Assembly: GCF_003514505.1 (NCBI RefSeq)
Contig: NZ_DOPX01000016.1
Location: forward strand, 124,001 to 188,000
Direction of reading: 5' to 3'
DNA: 64,000 bases
From: Proteiniclasticum sp.
Lineage (GTDB): Bacteria; Bacillota; Clostridia; Clostridiales; Clostridiaceae
In this document: positions 17,086 through 25,946 of the stretch, piece by piece
Numbering within the stretch: position 1 is the first letter of the stretch
Layout of the letters: the number at the start of each line of letters is the position of its first letter
Notes under the pieces: model-generated
Seen by the model: the letters and a program-made list of their open reading frames with translations, nothing else
Database searches by the model: none
What the model was told of the DNA's origin: nothing
Made by a program: the position numbers and the translations under genes

Positions 17086-17853
17086 ATGGAGAAGATTTTT
17101 GATTCCCATGCACACTATGATGACGAGCAGTTTGATGAAGATCGGGAACAGCTTTTGAAAGAAATGAAGGAAAATGGAGTAGGAGCTATTTTAAATATGA
17201 GCTCCGACTATGCCTCTGTCCAAAAGACTGTGGACTTGGTGGAAAATCATGACTTTATTTACGGTGCTGTGGGGATCCATCCGGAGCATGCGGATGAGTA
17301 TAATGAAGAAGTGGAGAAAGAACTTCTGGAGATTCTAAAGGGAGAAAAATTTGTTGCAGTGGGAGAAGTAGGTCTTGATTACTACTGGGAGTCGAACCCA
17401 CCCAAAGAGGTGCAGAAAAAAACCTTAAGAGCTCAGTATGAGATAGCGAAAACCCTTGGGATTCCAATTATATTGCATGACCGGGAAGCTCATGAGGATG
17501 TGCTTTCCATGGCAAAGGAGTACAAAGAGGTCACGTCTGTTTTTCATTCCTATTCTGGAAGTGTGGAGATGGCAAGAGAGATTGTGAAGATGGGAGGATA
17601 TCTAGGGATATCTGGTGTGGTGACATTTAAAAATGCCAGAAAGCTTCCAGATGTGGTAGCAGAAATTCCCCTGGAAAGGCTTCTGATTGAAACCGATGCC
17701 CCTTATATGGCTCCGGTTCCTTATAGAGGAAAAAGAAACCGTTCTGATTACCTTCATGGGGTTGCAGAAAAGATCGCCGAGATCAAAAATATGACAAAAG
17801 AAGAAGTGCTTTTGGCAACAGAAAAGAACATGAGAAAACTTTTCAAGATTTAA
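17086..17853 (+). CDS. tatD: TatD family metal-dependent DNase
   Basis: TIM-barrel metallohydrolase of 255 residues. Metal ligands appear in order: DSHAHYDD (HxH) at the start, Glu in VGEVGLDYYW, His in IILHDREAH, His in FHSYSG, and Asp in ETDAPYMAP. I chose ATG at 17086, with AGGAGGAAGG before it; the frame upstream to 16978 is unlikely to be translated. TatD proteins are 3'-5' exonucleases. Position between metG and yabE is as in Bacillus. Confidence 0.93.
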   Translation: MEKIFDSHAHYDDEQFDEDREQLLKEMKENGVGAILNMSSDYASVQKTVDLVENHDFIYGAVGIHPEHADEYNEEVEKELLEILKGEKFVAVGEVGLDYYWESNPPKEVQKKTLRAQYEIAKTLGIPIILHDREAHEDVLSMAKEYKEVTSVFHSYSGSVEMAREIVKMGGYLGISGVVTFKNARKLPDVVAEIPLERLLIETDAPYMAPVPYRGKRNRSDYLHGVAEKIAEIKNMTKEEVLLATEKNMRKLFKI

Positions 17854-17906
17854 GACTGGGACTTGTGAAGAATCCTGTTAACAATTTATTCATATTTAGA
17901 ATATTT

Positions 17907-17949
17907 AATAGCGATAGTTATTGAGCGTCAATGATTATCGCTATTTTTT
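17907..17949 (+). terminator. Terminator of tatD
   Basis: AATAGCGATA and TATCGCTATT form a stem followed by TTTT, between tatD and yabE. Confidence 0.8.
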
Positions 17950-18002
17950 GACACCGATTTGAGGCGCGGATATAATAGGTCCGTAGCTCAAAGGAGGGTA
18001 AT

Positions 18003-19196
18003 ATGAAAAGATATTTTTCAAAGAGTGTATTCATTGCCCTGTTTGCAGCCGCTGTAATTATGACAGTGGTTATTGCTGTAGACAGTATGATGAAGAACAT
18101 TACAATTGTTATCGATGGAAAAGAGCAAGTAGTATCAACATTTAAAGACACTGTTGAGGAAGTTTTAGAAGAAAATGGAATCACCATTGCTGAGAAAGAC
18201 AAATTAAGCAAAAATACAAACGAAACCCTAGGAAAGAAAGATATGATCCAGATTGACCGCGCAGTTCCTGTGCAGGTTTCTATTGACGGGACTGTCACCT
18301 CATATCTGACCCCAGAGAAAACCGTTGGTGCTTTTTTTGAAACTGAGAATATTGCTGTAATGGAGAAGGATAAAGTATCCGCATCCCTGGAAGATGAAGT
18401 AACAAGCGGCATGAAGGTCAACATTGACCGTGCTGTTGGTGTGACCCTCATCGCGGATGGACAGGAAGTTACATATCTGACTCCAGAAAAGACTGTAGGT
18501 GCATTTTTTACTGCTGAAGAAGTGGTAGTCAATGAACTCGACAAAGTTTCTTCTTCTATGGAAGATGCCATAGCAAACGGGATGGCCATCACCATCATCC
18601 GTGTCACCACTGAAGTGGTAGAGGAAAACCAGAGTATTGCATTTACTGTTCAAGAGAAGAAGGACAGCACCATAGACAAAGGAAAGACTGTTGTGAAGCA
18701 GGAAGGCGTCAAGGGTGAGCGTGTTGTCACCAAGAAGCTGACCTTTGAAGACGGCGTTCAGGTATCAGAAGAAGTTCTATCCACTGAAGTGCTGAAAGAG
18801 GCTGTAGACAAGATTGTTCATGTGGGCACAAAGAATACCACAGTATATGGAAAGAAGCCATCGGCATCTTCTATCAATGCATCCAGAGGCTCAGCCATAC
18901 CAAGCTCTTTAAACTACTCCAAGGCGTTTAGAGTTGAAGCCACAGCCTATGCGGGACACGGCATTACAGCAACAGGTACAAAACCTGTAAGAAATCCGAG
19001 CGGCTGGTCCACCATCGCGGTAGACAGAAATGTCATTCCGCTGGGAACAAAAGTATATGTAGAAAACTACGGATATGCCATCGCAGAAGATGTAGGTGGA
19101 GCCATTAAAGGCAACAAGATCGACATCTATGTGAACAGCACGGCAGAAGCCTACCGTTGGGGACGAAGAACCGTCACCATTTACATTCTGGAGTAA
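18003..19196 (+). CDS. yabE: Cell-wall protein with DUF348 repeats, G5 and 3D domains (YabE-like)
   Basis: Exported protein of 397 residues. An N-terminal signal or anchor helix is followed by three ubiquitin-like DUF348 repeats (about 35-75, 80-120 and 135-175; two share YLTPEKTVGAFF), a G5 domain (about 205-280), and a C-terminal 3D domain with its aspartates in AVDRNVIPLG, AEDVGG and NKIDIYV. 3D domains resemble the lytic fold of MltA, and relatives include Bacillus YabE and actinobacterial Rpf proteins. It probably acts on peptidoglycan. AAAGGAGGG precedes the ATG. Neighbours match the Bacillus order. Confidence 0.9.
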   Translation: MKRYFSKSVFIALFAAAVIMTVVIAVDSMMKNITIVIDGKEQVVSTFKDTVEEVLEENGITIAEKDKLSKNTNETLGKKDMIQIDRAVPVQVSIDGTVTSYLTPEKTVGAFFETENIAVMEKDKVSASLEDEVTSGMKVNIDRAVGVTLIADGQEVTYLTPEKTVGAFFTAEEVVVNELDKVSSSMEDAIANGMAITIIRVTTEVVEENQSIAFTVQEKKDSTIDKGKTVVKQEGVKGERVVTKKLTFEDGVQVSEEVLSTEVLKEAVDKIVHVGTKNTTVYGKKPSASSINASRGSAIPSSLNYSKAFRVEATAYAGHGITATGTKPVRNPSGWSTIAVDRNVIPLGTKVYVENYGYAIAEDVGGAIKGNKIDIYVNSTAEAYRWGRRTVTIYILE

Positions 19197-19214
19197 TTCC
19201 ATCAAAGACATTCC

Positions 19215-19254
19215 AAAAGGACTGAGAAGTAGTATGCTTCTTGGTCCTTTTTTT
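19215..19254 (+). terminator. Terminator of yabE
   Basis: AAAAGGAC and GTCCTTTT close a hairpin with an inner GAGAAG/CTTCTT part, followed by a T-run. Confidence 0.8.
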
Positions 19255-19314
19255 GGGAAGTTTCAGATTATCTGTTATAATAAAGGGTAGAAATTTTGAA
19301 GGTGAGTAAAAACA

Positions 19315-19866
19315 ATGATTAAAGAAGTAATTGTGGTTGAAGGAAAAGATGATGTGTCGGCGGTGAAAAAGGCTGTGGATGCAGAGGTGATTTCTGTCAG
19401 CGGATATGGCATCAATAAAGCCTCCATGGACAAAATCAAAGAAGCTTCCAGAAGAACCGGGGTCATCATCCTGACAGATCCGGATCACGCAGGAGAAAGA
19501 ATCAGGAGGATGATTGCCAAAAGAGTGCCAGAGGCCAAGCATGCCTATATCATGCGGGAGGAAGGCTATAAAGATGGAGACATCGGTGTGGAAAATGCTG
19601 CCCCTGAAGCGATCTTAAGAGCCCTCTCCAAAGCGAAAGCGGTGATGGAAGATGCTGTCATTACCTTCAGCATACGGGATATGCAGTATTTCAAGCTGAC
19701 GGGTGCGCAAGACTCCAAAAACAGAAGACAGATTTTAGGAAAGGCACTGGGCATAGGATATGGAAATTCCAGTTCCTTCTTATCGAAACTGAATTCTTTC
19801 AGGATTTCAAAAGAAGAGTTTATGGAAGCGGTTGTGAATAATTTTGAGGAGTTTAGGGATGAGTAA
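19315..19866 (+). CDS. rnmV: Ribonuclease M5
   Basis: Toprim-fold endonuclease of 183 residues that matures the ends of 5S rRNA. The Toprim motifs are visible: the Glu in [12 protein letters not shown] near the start and the [11 protein letters not shown] motif around residue 60. The C-terminal third is the M5-specific RNA-binding part. It overlaps the start of ksgA by eight bases, as is common for this pair. Confidence 0.93.
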   Translation: MIKEVIVVEGKDDVSAVKKAVDAEVISVSGYGINKASMDKIKEASRRTGVIILTDPDHAGERIRRMIAKRVPEAKHAYIMREEGYKDGDIGVENAAPEAILRALSKAKAVMEDAVITFSIRDMQYFKLTGAQDSKNRRQILGKALGIGYGNSSSFLSKLNSFRISKEEFMEAVVNNFEEFRDE

Positions 19867-20689
19867 TACAAGAGAACTAGTAGAGAAATATCAGTTCAGG
19901 TTCACCAAGAGTCTGGGTCAGAACTTTCTTGTGGACCAGAACATTGTTAGAGATATCGTCAAAGGTGCCGGAGTGACAAAAGAGGATTTCGTCATTGAAA
20001 TCGGTCCTGGGGTGGGAACCCTTACGAGGGAACTGCTGAAAGAGGCAGCTTCCGTGACGGCCATAGAACTGGATGACAAGCTTCTGCCCATTCTAAAGGA
20101 AGAGCTGAAAGACTATGAGAATTTTCATCTCATCCATGGCGATGCTACGAAGGTGCAGCTGGACGCGGTTTATCCAGGAAAAGAAATCAAACTCGTGGCA
20201 AATCTTCCGTACTATGTGACAACGCCCATCATCACGAAGATTTTAAATGACAAGGTGGCTTTTTCCTCTTTGACCATCATGATCCAGAAGGAAGTGGCAG
20301 AGAGAATGGATGCTGTACCAGGAACCAAAGACTATGGCAGCTTATCGGTGTTGGTCCAGTATTATTGTGATACAAAAATTGTACGTAATGTACCGCCGGA
20401 ATCTTTTATGCCAAGACCTAAAGTGGATTCCACTGTAATCCGTCTGACAAAGCTTGAAAAGCCAAGAGCTTATGTGAAAGATGAAGAGCTGTTCTTCAAA
20501 ATCGTACGGATGGTGTTCACCATGAGAAGAAAAACCCTCTCTAACAATCTGAAGTCCATGGGATATACCCGGGAGTTCATTGAAGAGGTGCTGGAGGCAG
20601 CGGGAATTGATCTGAAAGCCAGAGGGGAAACCTTGTCAGTGGAGAAATTCGCAGAGCTTTCCAATGTCATAAAGGAGAGAGTGAAATGA
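19859..20689 (+). CDS. ksgA: 16S rRNA (adenine1518-N6/adenine1519-N6)-dimethyltransferase
   Basis: SAM-dependent methyltransferase of 276 residues that dimethylates two adenines near the 3' end of 16S rRNA. The opening [15 protein letters not shown], the SAM motif [10 protein letters not shown], and the catalytic [10 protein letters not shown] are all present. I chose ATG at 19859, inside the end of rnmV, because GAGGAG lies before it and homologues begin here. The stop overlaps the start of the lipoprotein gene (ATGA). Confidence 0.95.
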   Translation: MSNTRELVEKYQFRFTKSLGQNFLVDQNIVRDIVKGAGVTKEDFVIEIGPGVGTLTRELLKEAASVTAIELDDKLLPILKEELKDYENFHLIHGDATKVQLDAVYPGKEIKLVANLPYYVTTPIITKILNDKVAFSSLTIMIQKEVAERMDAVPGTKDYGSLSVLVQYYCDTKIVRNVPPESFMPRPKVDSTVIRLTKLEKPRAYVKDEELFFKIVRMVFTMRRKTLSNNLKSMGYTREFIEEVLEAAGIDLKARGETLSVEKFAELSNVIKERVK

Positions 20690-21510
20690 AGAGGAGGAAA
20701 CGGCTGACGGTTTTTTTCAGTCTGCTCCTCGTACTGCTTCTTTTTGCGGGATGTGGCAGACTGGAAGATCTGAAAGTGAAGTATGGGTTCAAGAATACGG
20801 ATTTTGAATACTTAAAGTCCCCGGATATTTCCACCATCATCATTCAAAGCACAAGAGATAAGGGGTTCCGGTTCATCGTCACGGATAAAAGCACCATCAA
20901 CGGTCTTTATGAGAGCCTCTCTTCCGCGAAGCATGCAGATGAGATCATCAGTCATGAGCCGGACTATATCTTTGAAATCCATGATTTGGACGGGAATGTG
21001 CGGTACTACAGTTATGTGGCCGGTATGTCCAATCAGAAGAAAGCCAATTTCTATAGTGAGGATGAGAAGTACATCGTGACGGACCGTATCGACAACCACC
21101 TCATTCAAAACCTCTATGCCATCCGGAAGCCAAAGTTCTTCGAGGACATTTATTATGGGTCTTTTCTGGACCTTATCAAAATGGTGAAAGAAGAGTATAA
21201 TGGGAAGAGTATTGGCATAAAATTCTATAATGATGTGGAGACGCTAAAGTACCAGCTTTCCAGAGACATCGAAGATTTCAGGGAGAAAGCCCTGAAAGAA
21301 GGCGCTGTGATTCTTTCCCATGGAGAGAAAGCAGATGTGGTTTTGGAGGTCAAGACCCAAGGGTATACCACCATCGTTTACAAAGCAGAAGTGACGGCAA
21401 AGGTGGAAAGCGACCATACATCGAAGGTGTACTACGTTTATGGAAAGTATGCCAATGAAATGACAGGATGGGAAACGATTCTGTCAGATACTAAACCGGA
21501 GGGATTCTAG
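20686..21510 (+). CDS. Lipoprotein of unknown function
   Basis: A 274-residue protein with a lipoprotein signal: basic start, hydrophobic core and lipobox LFAGC (Cys23). The mature part has no motif I recognise; the segment about 45-130 resembles small beta-rich domains found in other Bacillota lipoproteins. It overlaps ksgA by four bases and lies 10 bases before the mrp gene, so it is translated from the same operon. The upstream Bacillus neighbours yabG and veg are absent. Confidence 0.78.
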   Translation: MKRRKRLTVFFSLLLVLLLFAGCGRLEDLKVKYGFKNTDFEYLKSPDISTIIIQSTRDKGFRFIVTDKSTINGLYESLSSAKHADEIISHEPDYIFEIHDLDGNVRYYSYVAGMSNQKKANFYSEDEKYIVTDRIDNHLIQNLYAIRKPKFFEDIYYGSFLDLIKMVKEEYNGKSIGIKFYNDVETLKYQLSRDIEDFREKALKEGAVILSHGEKADVVLEVKTQGYTTIVYKAEVTAKVESDHTSKVYYVYGKYANEMTGWETILSDTKPEGF

Positions 21511-21520
21511 GGAGGTTCTT

Positions 21521-22411
21521 ATGATTAAATGTGCAACTTGCGCAGTAAAGAATAAATGTCTCAAAGACATGAAATGTGACTTGATCAAACCTAAGTATGG
21601 GAAGATCAAACATGTGGTGGGTGTCATCAGCGGAAAAGGCGGTGTTGGAAAATCCACCGTCACAGGAGTGCTTGCAGTTCAGCTGAGAAAGCTTGGCTAT
21701 AAGGTGGGCGTCTTGGACGGAGACATCACAGGTCCATCCATGCCAAGATTTTTTGGTCTGGAGAAGGAAAGAACTGGATATGCACCTACAGATGTGGAGA
21801 ATGTGTTCAAGTTTGTTCCAGTGGAAACAGGTCTAGGCATCAAGACCATTTCCATGAACTTTATGATAGAAGAGGAGGAACCTCTTCTATGGAAAGGTCC
21901 AGTGCTTGGCAATGTCCTCATGCAGCTCTTCACAGATACGGACTGGGGTGAACTGGATTATCTTCTCATTGATATGCCGCCAGGAACCGGAGATGTAGCC
22001 ATGACCATCATGGAGCAGTTCCCTGTGGATTACCTTGTCATGGTGTCCACTCCACAGAACATGGTTTCCATGATTGTGCAGAAAGTAGTGAACATGGCAG
22101 AGAAACTGGAGATCCCTGTAAAGGGAGTGATTCAGAACCTGTCCTACATCAAGTGCAACCACTGTGGGGAAAAGATGAATGTGTTCACAAGAAACACCGC
22201 AGAAAGCCAGGCGGAAAAAATGGGACTTCCCCTTCTTGCGGAGCTTCCCATAAACCCTGATTTCAGTGAGCATCTGGAGGCAGGTCAGGCGGAAAGATTC
22301 GCTGCAACAAATCCAGAGTATGACGTCATCATGGAAGCGTTCCGAAATGATGAGCAGGAAATATATGCAAGAAATAAAGCAGTGAAGAAAAAGACCATTC
22401 CATTCCTATAG
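21521..22411 (+). CDS. mrp: Mrp/NBP35-type iron-sulfur carrier ATPase
   Basis: Cytosolic deviant-Walker ATPase of 296 residues that carries Fe-S clusters to target enzymes. The P-loop is SGKGGVGKST (about 37-46), and a second motif DMPPGTGD follows. The C-terminal CNHC binds the bridging cluster between monomers. The N-terminus carries extra cysteines (4, 7, 13, 19) in an MIKCATC...C...C arrangement, recalling eukaryotic NBP35. Last gene of the rnmV-ksgA-lipoprotein-mrp operon. Confidence 0.9.
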   Translation: MIKCATCAVKNKCLKDMKCDLIKPKYGKIKHVVGVISGKGGVGKSTVTGVLAVQLRKLGYKVGVLDGDITGPSMPRFFGLEKERTGYAPTDVENVFKFVPVETGLGIKTISMNFMIEEEEPLLWKGPVLGNVLMQLFTDTDWGELDYLLIDMPPGTGDVAMTIMEQFPVDYLVMVSTPQNMVSMIVQKVVNMAEKLEIPVKGVIQNLSYIKCNHCGEKMNVFTRNTAESQAEKMGLPLLAELPINPDFSEHLEAGQAERFAATNPEYDVIMEAFRNDEQEIYARNKAVKKKTIPFL

Positions 22412-22412
22412 A

Positions 22413-22452
22413 AAAAAAGACCATCTGGAGAGAAACCGGATGGTCTTTTTTT
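22413..22452. terminator. Terminator between mrp and thiT
   Basis: AAAAAGACCATC and GATGGTCTTTTT with a short loop, flanked by A and T runs. It can end both convergent genes. Confidence 0.88.
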
Positions 22453-22495
22453 TAAAGAGCAAAAAAGGGAGCCCGAGGCTCCCAAAGGTTCTGGT

Positions 22496-23179
22496 CTATA
22501 GTGCATGGGTCTCAGGTTTCTTCAGCGTGAATTGCCTCCGGCTCCCCAAGGTTTTCATGAATCTCTCCCAGGGCAGCACCGTGATGATGACGAGAAGAAT
22601 CACTGTTTCCAGAAGAACGAAGCTTCCGTTGTAGCTGATGGAGTAGAGCCAAAGTCCGAGGCCCTCCTGCTGACCAACTGGGGCATAGGAAGCAAAGAAA
22701 ATGACGCCGGACAGCACATGCATGAGAAGTCTCAGCACCTGCCCCGCAATGCTACCAAGGTGGCGCTGCCTGAAGTATCCGGAAGCACCTACCAGCATGA
22801 AGGGCAGCGGATAGTCAAGGAGTGTCTGCAGCGGATGAATGATGTAAGGCCCCAGGAAAAGGTTCACGACACCAAAAAGAAATCCTGTGAGCATTCCCAC
22901 TTCGGGACCATGGGCAAAGGCCATGATGACGATGGGAAGAGTTGAAGCCAGCGTTACACTTCCTCCCTGGGGCATCTTGAAGAGAGGGAATGCGTTCAGC
23001 ACCGCGCAAATGGCCACAGAAAGACTGATCTGAGCCATGAGCAGTGGAGTCAGTTTCACCTTTTTCACCACCATCACAAAGACGATGAGGGCGAAAAGAA
23101 TCACCAGGGCACCGATGGACGTGGGATTTGTGACAAGGGACTGAAGCGCTTCTTTTACGCTTTCGAGTAGATTGGACAT
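22496..23179 (-). CDS. ECF transporter S component, thiamine-type
   Basis: Membrane protein of 227 residues with about six to seven hydrophobic helices. Its leader carries a TPP riboswitch, which points to thiamine or a precursor as the substrate. Unlike short ThiT proteins it starts with an extra helix (about 20-42). The motif SVTLASTLPIVIMAFAHGPEVGMLTGF is typical of S components. AGGAGG precedes the ATG. The ECF energising subunits are not in this window. Confidence 0.82.
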   Translation of the reverse strand: MSNLLESVKEALQSLVTNPTSIGALVILFALIVFVMVVKKVKLTPLLMAQISLSVAICAVLNAFPLFKMPQGGSVTLASTLPIVIMAFAHGPEVGMLTGFLFGVVNLFLGPYIIHPLQTLLDYPLPFMLVGASGYFRQRHLGSIAGQVLRLLMHVLSGVIFFASYAPVGQQEGLGLWLYSISYNGSFVLLETVILLVIITVLPWERFMKTLGSRRQFTLKKPETHAL

Positions 23180-23220
23180 GATTATACCTCCTTTTTTTCG
23201 AAGGCTAGGATAAAAACAAA

Positions 23221-23250
23221 AACTGCCTTACTTTTTAGGGTAAGGCAGTT
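23221..23250 (-). terminator. TPP riboswitch expression-platform terminator
   Basis: On the minus strand, AACTGCCTTAC and GTAAGGCAGTT form a strong stem followed by TTTTTGTTTTT. It lies between the riboswitch and the thiT-like gene and should act as the attenuator. Confidence 0.87.
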
Positions 23251-23267
23251 AAAACATTCGTTTATCC

Positions 23268-23349
23268 GCTTCCCTACGCTGGTACTAACCAGATCAGGTA
23301 ACAGGGTTGACAATGATATTGTCTCTCAGCTTGTTGAAAGCACCCCTAG
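23268..23349 (-). promoter_or_regulatory. TPP (thi-box) riboswitch
   Basis: The minus strand shows the classical elements: GGGGTGC, CTGAGAGA, ACCCTG, ACCTGATCTGG and TAGTACCAGCGTAGGGAAG. Thiamine pyrophosphate binding should favour the downstream terminator and switch off the transporter. Confidence 0.96.
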
Positions 23350-23359
23350 CCATGGCTCT

Positions 23360-23388
23360 ATTGTAGTATTACTGTTATTATTTGTCAA
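23360..23388 (-). promoter_or_regulatory. Promoter of the TPP riboswitch transcript
   Basis: TTGACA (23388-23383), a 17-base spacer and TACAAT (23365-23360) on the minus strand, a near-consensus SigA promoter placed directly after the degV stop codon. Confidence 0.85.
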
Positions 23389-23396
23389 GAAGTGAC

Positions 23397-24245
23397 CTAA
23401 CCGAATATTCGCTCCACGGCGATACCGATGAGTCCACGTCCTGTATGCACACCAAGGGCAGGAGAAATCTGTCTGAACTCCAGGGACAGAATGCCAGGAA
23501 GGTCCTTGATTCTATCCACCATGTCCTGGGCTTCTTTTTTCGCGCCGCCATGCATGACATAAACTTTACACTTGGTCCTCTCAAGGTTTTCTTTCAGGAT
23601 GCTCACAAGCTTCATGTAAGCCTGCTTGGTTCCCCTTGCTTTATCTAAGGTGACGTAGACGCCTTCTTCGTTGACATAGATGATGGGCTTGATGCTGAGC
23701 ATCTGTCCGATGGTTCCGGAAACTTTGCCGATTCTTCCGCCTTTTATGAGATACTCCAAGGTGGCCAGGCAGTAGTAGGTGTCCACGCTCTTTTTCTCCT
23801 CTGGCAGAGCTTCTTTGATTTCCTCAAAGGAGAGGCCGTCTTTGACCATTTTAGCAGCCTTCAATGCCATGATCCCTTCTGAGATGGACAGATTTTTGGT
23901 GTCGTATATATAAGTTTCAATTTCTGGATGCTCCTCCGCCATGAGTTTTACGGAATTTGCAGTACCGGAAAGACCTCCAGAGATCATGACGCCAATGGCA
24001 TGGGTATAGCCTTCTTTCTTAAGCTCCAGGAAAAGAGCGTCAATATCTGTACCCGTGGGCAGGCTGGTTTTTGGCACTTCTTTTTCCAGATTGCCGTACA
24101 CTTCATCTGCACTGATTTCCACACGGTCTTTGTAGGAATTGTCTTTATAAATAATTTGTAGCGGAAGGAACCGGATGCCGTATTCGTTCAGTTCCGCATC
24201 GGTCAGGTCACAAGCGCTGTCTGTAAATATTGCGATTTTTTGCAT
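23397..24245 (-). CDS. DegV family fatty-acid-binding protein
   Basis: Protein of 282 residues of the DegV/FakB family, which binds a fatty acid and presents it to the kinase FakA. The opening IAIFTDSACDLTDAE, the TSLPTG motif and GGLSGTANS are characteristic. I chose ATG at 24245, preceded by GGAGGAAACT. No FakA is in the window, so its partner must lie elsewhere. There is no terminator between its stop and the TPP riboswitch promoter, so some read-through is possible. Confidence 0.9.
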   Translation of the reverse strand: MQKIAIFTDSACDLTDAELNEYGIRFLPLQIIYKDNSYKDRVEISADEVYGNLEKEVPKTSLPTGTDIDALFLELKKEGYTHAIGVMISGGLSGTANSVKLMAEEHPEIETYIYDTKNLSISEGIMALKAAKMVKDGLSFEEIKEALPEEKKSVDTYYCLATLEYLIKGGRIGKVSGTIGQMLSIKPIIYVNEEGVYVTLDKARGTKQAYMKLVSILKENLERTKCKVYVMHGGAKKEAQDMVDRIKDLPGILSLEFRQISPALGVHTGRGLIGIAVERIFG

Positions 24246-24465
24246 AGTTTCCTCCAAAAGAATGTTCTTTTTCTAAAGTATAACACCTGAAACCATTGCA
24301 TTCAATGAAGAAGCCGTGAACAGCAAGGGAAAAAACCTCACAGGAAAAGCACTTTGAAGTACAGAGATTTGTATTCCGTGAGCAGTTTTTCAGTTTTTGA
24401 TACTTTTTCTCATGCGCTTATTGTAAAATAGAGAATAGATATCAATTTTGAAAGGGGTACAATAC

Positions 24466-25911
24466 ATGAAAATAACCATCGGAAATCAATATGATGCAGA
24501 ACTGATTCTGGTTTCTAAGGACCTGGTCTCAGATGCCTATGGAGACATCGTAGAACAGTTGAAGGGAAAGAATCTTTTCAAGGGAGAAGAAGGGGAGGTT
24601 TACAGTTATGTGAATCTTTCTGAGGATAAAACTCTGGTGTTCCTGGGACTGGGAGAAGAAGCAAAGGTCGACGAAGAGATTTTGAGGCTTGTAGCTTTTA
24701 AGGGAGCAAAGGAGCTGTCCAAGCTGAGAGTGAAGAAAGCTTCTGTATCACTGAAGAAGCATACAAAGCTGTGCTATAAAAAGTCCACCAAAGCTTTTGC
24801 GGAAGGTCTTTACCATGCAGAATACAGATTTGACAAATATCTTTCCAAGAAGCAGGAGTTCCATCTGGAGGAAGTCTCCTTTGGACTCTTGGAAGGAAAG
24901 GAAGAGAAAGTTCTGCCAGGACTGAAAGAAATGGATCATCTCATGGATGGGGTGTTCCTCACAAGAAATCTCATCAATGAACCTGCCATCACCCTGACGC
25001 CGGTGGAACTGGCCAAAAGAGCAAAGGAAGCTTTAGAGCCTCTAGGCGTGGAAGTGGAGATCTTAGACAGAGCAGCCTGCGAAGCTCTCAACATGAAAGC
25101 GTTCCTGGCTGTGGCCAAAGGATCCACCAATGAACCAAGAGGAATCATCATGCGCTACAAGGGTGGCCAAGATGAAGCACCACTGGGCCTTGTGGGGAAA
25201 GGGGTCACCTTTGATACAGGCGGATACTCCATCAAGCCCGGTCCATCCATGTACACCATGAATGGGGATATGGGTGGTTCCGGTGCAGTGATTGGTGCCA
25301 TGAAGGCCATCGCACTGAACAAGCTGGAAAAGAATGTCACTGCAGTGGTTCTTGCCACAGACAATGTAATTTCTGGGGATGCCTATGTGCCTGGAGATGT
25401 TGTGGGAAGCATGCTGGGCAAGACCATTGAGATCCACAGTACGGATGCAGAAGGAAGACTGACCCTGGCGGATGCTGTCTACTATGCCATCACCCATGAA
25501 CATGTGGCTGAGGTTGTGGATGTGGCCACATTAACGGGAGCCTGCGTAGTTGCGCTTGGTGCATTCAATACGGGTGCATTCACCAACAATGAGGAGCTTC
25601 TTGACAAGATCAAGGCAGCAGCAAAAGAAGCGGGAGAACCCCTTTGGCAGCTTCCTCTTTCCAAAGAGTATAAGAATCTCATCAAGGGAGACCGTGGAGA
25701 TCTTAAGAACACCGGCGGAAGATGGGGTGGTGCCAGCACAGCAGCGGCCTTCATTGAAGAGTTTGTGGAAGGAAAGCCATGGGTACATCTGGACATCGCT
25801 GGCACATCAGACATTGAAAGTGCCAGAGGATATCTTCCTAAGGGAGCGACGGGTATGCCTGTGAAGACTCTTTACTACTATGTGAAGGGTGAGAACAAAG
25901 GCGGCTGTTAA
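24466..25911 (+). CDS. pepA: Leucyl aminopeptidase (M17)
   Basis: Two-metal aminopeptidase of 481 residues. The C-terminal catalytic domain has VGKGVTFDTGGYSIKP (metal Asp and catalytic Lys), the DMGGSG segment, and STDAEGRLTLADA. The last replaces the signature NTDAEGRL with Ser for Asn; the metal-binding Asp and Glu remain. I chose ATG at 24466 over TTG at 24448 because AAAGGGG lies upstream at a proper distance. It is followed 35 bases later by an M24 peptidase in the same direction, forming a peptide-breakdown operon. Confidence 0.92.
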   Translation: MKITIGNQYDAELILVSKDLVSDAYGDIVEQLKGKNLFKGEEGEVYSYVNLSEDKTLVFLGLGEEAKVDEEILRLVAFKGAKELSKLRVKKASVSLKKHTKLCYKKSTKAFAEGLYHAEYRFDKYLSKKQEFHLEEVSFGLLEGKEEKVLPGLKEMDHLMDGVFLTRNLINEPAITLTPVELAKRAKEALEPLGVEVEILDRAACEALNMKAFLAVAKGSTNEPRGIIMRYKGGQDEAPLGLVGKGVTFDTGGYSIKPGPSMYTMNGDMGGSGAVIGAMKAIALNKLEKNVTAVVLATDNVISGDAYVPGDVVGSMLGKTIEIHSTDAEGRLTLADAVYYAITHEHVAEVVDVATLTGACVVALGAFNTGAFTNNEELLDKIKAAAKEAGEPLWQLPLSKEYKNLIKGDRGDLKNTGGRWGGASTAAAFIEEFVEGKPWVHLDIAGTSDIESARGYLPKGATGMPVKTLYYYVKGENKGGC

Positions 25912-25946
25912 GCCCCATCTTAGGGAGAATATTTGGAGGTGATTTC

